Origin: Anaerolineales bacterium | GTDB taxonomy: Bacteria > Chloroflexota > Anaerolineae > Anaerolineales > UBA6663 | Assembly (NCBI GenBank): GCA_016789165.1 | Contig: JAEURL010000314.1 | Location: 1-5,096 of the forward strand | Direction: 5' to 3' | DNA length: 5,096 nucleotides | Shown here: piece by piece, positions 3,356-5,096 of the stretch | Layout: every line of letters begins with the position of its first letter | Numbering within the stretch: position 1 is the stretch's first letter | Notes under the pieces: model-generated | Database searches by the model: none | The model's input: the letters and a program-made list of their open reading frames with translations, nothing else | What the model was told of the DNA's origin: nothing | Translations under genes and position numbers: made by a program

Positions 3356-5096
3356 ATGTCGCAAGCTGCCTCGCGCCCGCTCACGGGTGATCGGCCTGAG
3401 CCGTCCCGGCCGCCCGCCGAGGCCGAGTGGCACACCCTCGACACGGCCCACGCTCTGGCGCTGCTTGGCACAGACGGCGCCCGCGGCCTGACCCCGGCCG
3501 AGGCCGCGCGCCGCCTGGCCGAATACGGCCCCAACGAGTTGCCGGCTGGACAGCGGGTCTCGGCCTGGGCCATCCTGATGGATCAGTTCAAGAACATCCT
3601 GATCATCATCCTGCTGGTGGCCGTGGGCCTGTCGGCGGCCCTCGACCATGGGCTGGAAGCGCTGGCGATCGGCGTCATCGTGCTGTTTGCCGTGCTGCTC
3701 GGCTTCATCCAGGAGTACCGGGCCGAGCGCGCCATCGAGGCCCTGCGCCAGATGGCGGCGCCGCAGGCCACAGTGCTGCGCGACGGCGAGGAGCGCCTGG
3801 TGCCGGCAGGCGCGGTCGTGCCCGGGGACATTATCGTGCTGCGCGCCGGCGACCGGGTGCCGGCCGATGCGCGCCTGGTGGAGAGCATCAACCTGCAGAT
3901 GGAAGAGGCGGCGCTGACCGGCGAGTCCGTGGCCGTGGAAAAGCACACCCGCCAGCTGCCGCAACCGGACCTGCCGGTGGGCGACCGCAAGAACATGGCC
4001 TACTCGGGCACGGCCGCCACCTACGGGCGCGGCCGGGCGGTGGTGGTGGCCACTGGGACGCGGACCGAGTTTGGCAAGATCGCCCAGTTGCTGCAGACCG
4101 TTGAGACCGGCAAGACCCCCTTGCAGCACAACCTCGACCGGGTGGGGCATGCCCTGGCGCGCGCGGCCTTCGCGGTGGTGGTGGTCATCGTCGGCCTGGG
4201 GCTGCTGCGCGGACAGCCCTGGCTGGATATGCTCATCTTCGGCATCGCCCTGGCCGTGGCGGTGGTGCCGGAGGCCCTGCCCGCCGTGGTCACCATCTCC
4301 CTGGCCCTGGGCGTGCAGCGGATGGTCAAGCGCCACGCGCTGATCCGGCGTCTGCCGGCCGTGGAGACGCTGGGCAGCGTCTCGGTGATCTGCTCGGACA
4401 AGACCGGCACGCTCACCAAGGACGAGATGACGGCGCGCAAGGCGGTGGTGGCCGGCCACCTGTTCGACATCGGCGGCGCCGGCTACGACCCGCACGGCGT
4501 GTTTGCCGAGGCCGGGACGGAGGTGGACCCGCCCGAGGCGTTGCTGGCCGTCCTGCGGGCGGGGGCGCTGGCCTCGGATGCGCGCTTGCTGCGGGCCGGC
4601 CCGGCCGGCCCGTGGGAGATCAAGGGCGATCCGACCGAGGGCGCGCTGGTGGTGGCGGCGGCCAAGGCCGGCCTGGACAAGGGCGAGCTTGAGCAGCGCT
4701 TCCCGCGCGTGCACGAGGTCCCTTTCACCTCCGAGACCAAGCGCATGACCACCGTGCACCAGACGCCGGCGGGCCTGATGGCCTATGCCAAGGGGGCGCC
4801 GGAAGTGATTCTAGAGGCCTGTTCCCGCGTCCTAGACGCTGCCGGTGAGCGCCCGCTTGCCGCCGCCGAACGGGACCAGCTGCTGGCTCAGGCGCGCGAG
4901 CTGGCCGGCCAGGCGCTGCGCGTGCTGGCCATTGCCCAGAAAGCCGTGGCCGCCCCGGAGGAGGCCGAGCACGGCCTGACCTGCCTGGGGTTGGTAGGCC
5001 TCATCGACCCACCCCGGCCGGAGGCCAAGGCCGCGATCGCGGTCTGCAGACAGGCCGGCATCAAGCCGGTAATGATTACGGGCGACCACCCCCTGA
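3356..5096 (+). CDS. P-type cation-transporting ATPase, P2 (Ca2+-ATPase-like), 3' end cut by window
   Basis: The first 580 residues of an ATP-driven cation pump of the inner membrane are present. Order of parts: cation-ATPase N-terminal domain (about 25-75); M1-M2 (79-120); actuator domain with TGES (188-191); M3-M4 (about 267-318) with PEALP at 305-309; phosphorylation site DKTGTLT with D348 as phospho-acceptor; nucleotide-binding domain with KGDPTEGAL (423-431) and KGAPE (479-483); then the start of the second half of the P domain with DPPR (551-554) and TGD (575-577). These positions closely follow SERCA-type Ca2+ pumps. PEALP in place of PEGLP occurs in bacterial P2 pumps. About 300 residues are missing, including GDGVNDAP and M5-M10, whose M5-M6 residues would help fix ion choice. 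Ca2+ is the likeliest ion; Mg2+, Mn2+ or Na+/K+ cannot be ruled out. ATG at 3356 is set by the strong ribosome site. No frameshift or missing catalytic residue is seen in the visible part. Confidence 0.95.
   Translation, partial: MSQAASRPLTGDRPEPSRPPAEAEWHTLDTAHALALLGTDGARGLTPAEAARRLAEYGPNELPAGQRVSAWAILMDQFKNILIIILLVAVGLSAALDHGLEALAIGVIVLFAVLLGFIQEYRAERAIEALRQMAAPQATVLRDGEERLVPAGAVVPGDIIVLRAGDRVPADARLVESINLQMEEAALTGESVAVEKHTRQLPQPDLPVGDRKNMAYSGTAATYGRGRAVVVATGTRTEFGKIAQLLQTVETGKTPLQHNLDRVGHALARAAFAVVVVIVGLGLLRGQPWLDMLIFGIALAVAVVPEALPAVVTISLALGVQRMVKRHALIRRLPAVETLGSVSVICSDKTGTLTKDEMTARKAVVAGHLFDIGGAGYDPHGVFAEAGTEVDPPEALLAVLRAGALASDARLLRAGPAGPWEIKGDPTEGALVVAAAKAGLDKGELEQRFPRVHEVPFTSETKRMTTVHQTPAGLMAYAKGAPEVILEACSRVLDAAGERPLAAAERDQLLAQARELAGQALRVLAIAQKAVAAPEEAEHGLTCLGLVGLIDPPRPEAKAAIAVCRQAGIKPVMITGDHPL

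Noticed and set aside
3427..4104. Plus-strand frame of 225 codons inside the ATPase gene
   Set aside because: It is the shifted frame of the ATPase, rich in Arg, Gly and Pro, with no domain.
3296..4759. Open frame of 487 codons on the minus strand opposite the ATPase
   Set aside because: The translation is a His/Gln/Arg/Gly-rich antisense shadow with no recognisable domain, lying wholly across a gene with all P-type ATPase motifs.
1..5096. CRISPR array, tRNA or rRNA, insertion sequence, attachment site
   Set aside because: No regularly spaced repeats, no cloverleaf or rRNA-like stretch, no transposase or integrase frame and no paired terminal repeats were seen on either strand.

Overview
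The window is dense, GC-rich bacterial chromosome (roughly two thirds G+C by eye) with six protein genes and short gaps. There is no RNA gene, insertion sequence, prophage gene or CRISPR array. Start sites follow bacterial Shine-Dalgarno motifs (GGGAG, AGGAG, AGGAGGTGA), and two promoters have near-consensus -35 boxes. The base composition, the very high density of GCCGGC and the presence of a DUF2294/MpsC gene would suit a high-GC environmental bacterium such as a Chloroflexota (Anaerolineae-like) member. That placement is inference only.

Left part, minus strand (1-1192): a DedA-family membrane protein gene is cut by the left edge. Upstream of it is a DUF2294 (MpsC-family) gene with its own good promoter at 1165-1192. 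Between them lies a 195-base gap holding a second possible promoter (691-720), a GC-rich hairpin (637-673) and an intrinsic terminator (588-626). The terminator ends just before the dedA ribosome site. It may simply end the DUF2294 transcript, but if the 691-720 promoter is real the layout is that of a transcription attenuator controlling dedA.

Middle, plus strand (1275-2650): a divergent gene encodes a thioredoxin-TPR chaperedoxin of the CnoX/YbbN type with an intact CxxC site. After a 188-base gap with an extended -10 promoter comes a small orphan gene for a probable proline-rich lipoprotein.

Right part, plus strand (2775-5096): an unrecognised 174-residue membrane protein sits 56 bases upstream of a P-type cation ATPase (P2, Ca2+-ATPase-like) that runs off the right edge after 580 residues. 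These two are probably co-transcribed. Most of the genes concern the envelope or ion balance (lipid-carrier flippase family, MpsC family, cation pump, lipoprotein), plus a protein-folding and redox chaperone. The window does not show that they form one pathway. I see no clear new multi-gene system. The dedA leader and the orphan membrane protein beside the pump are the best leads.
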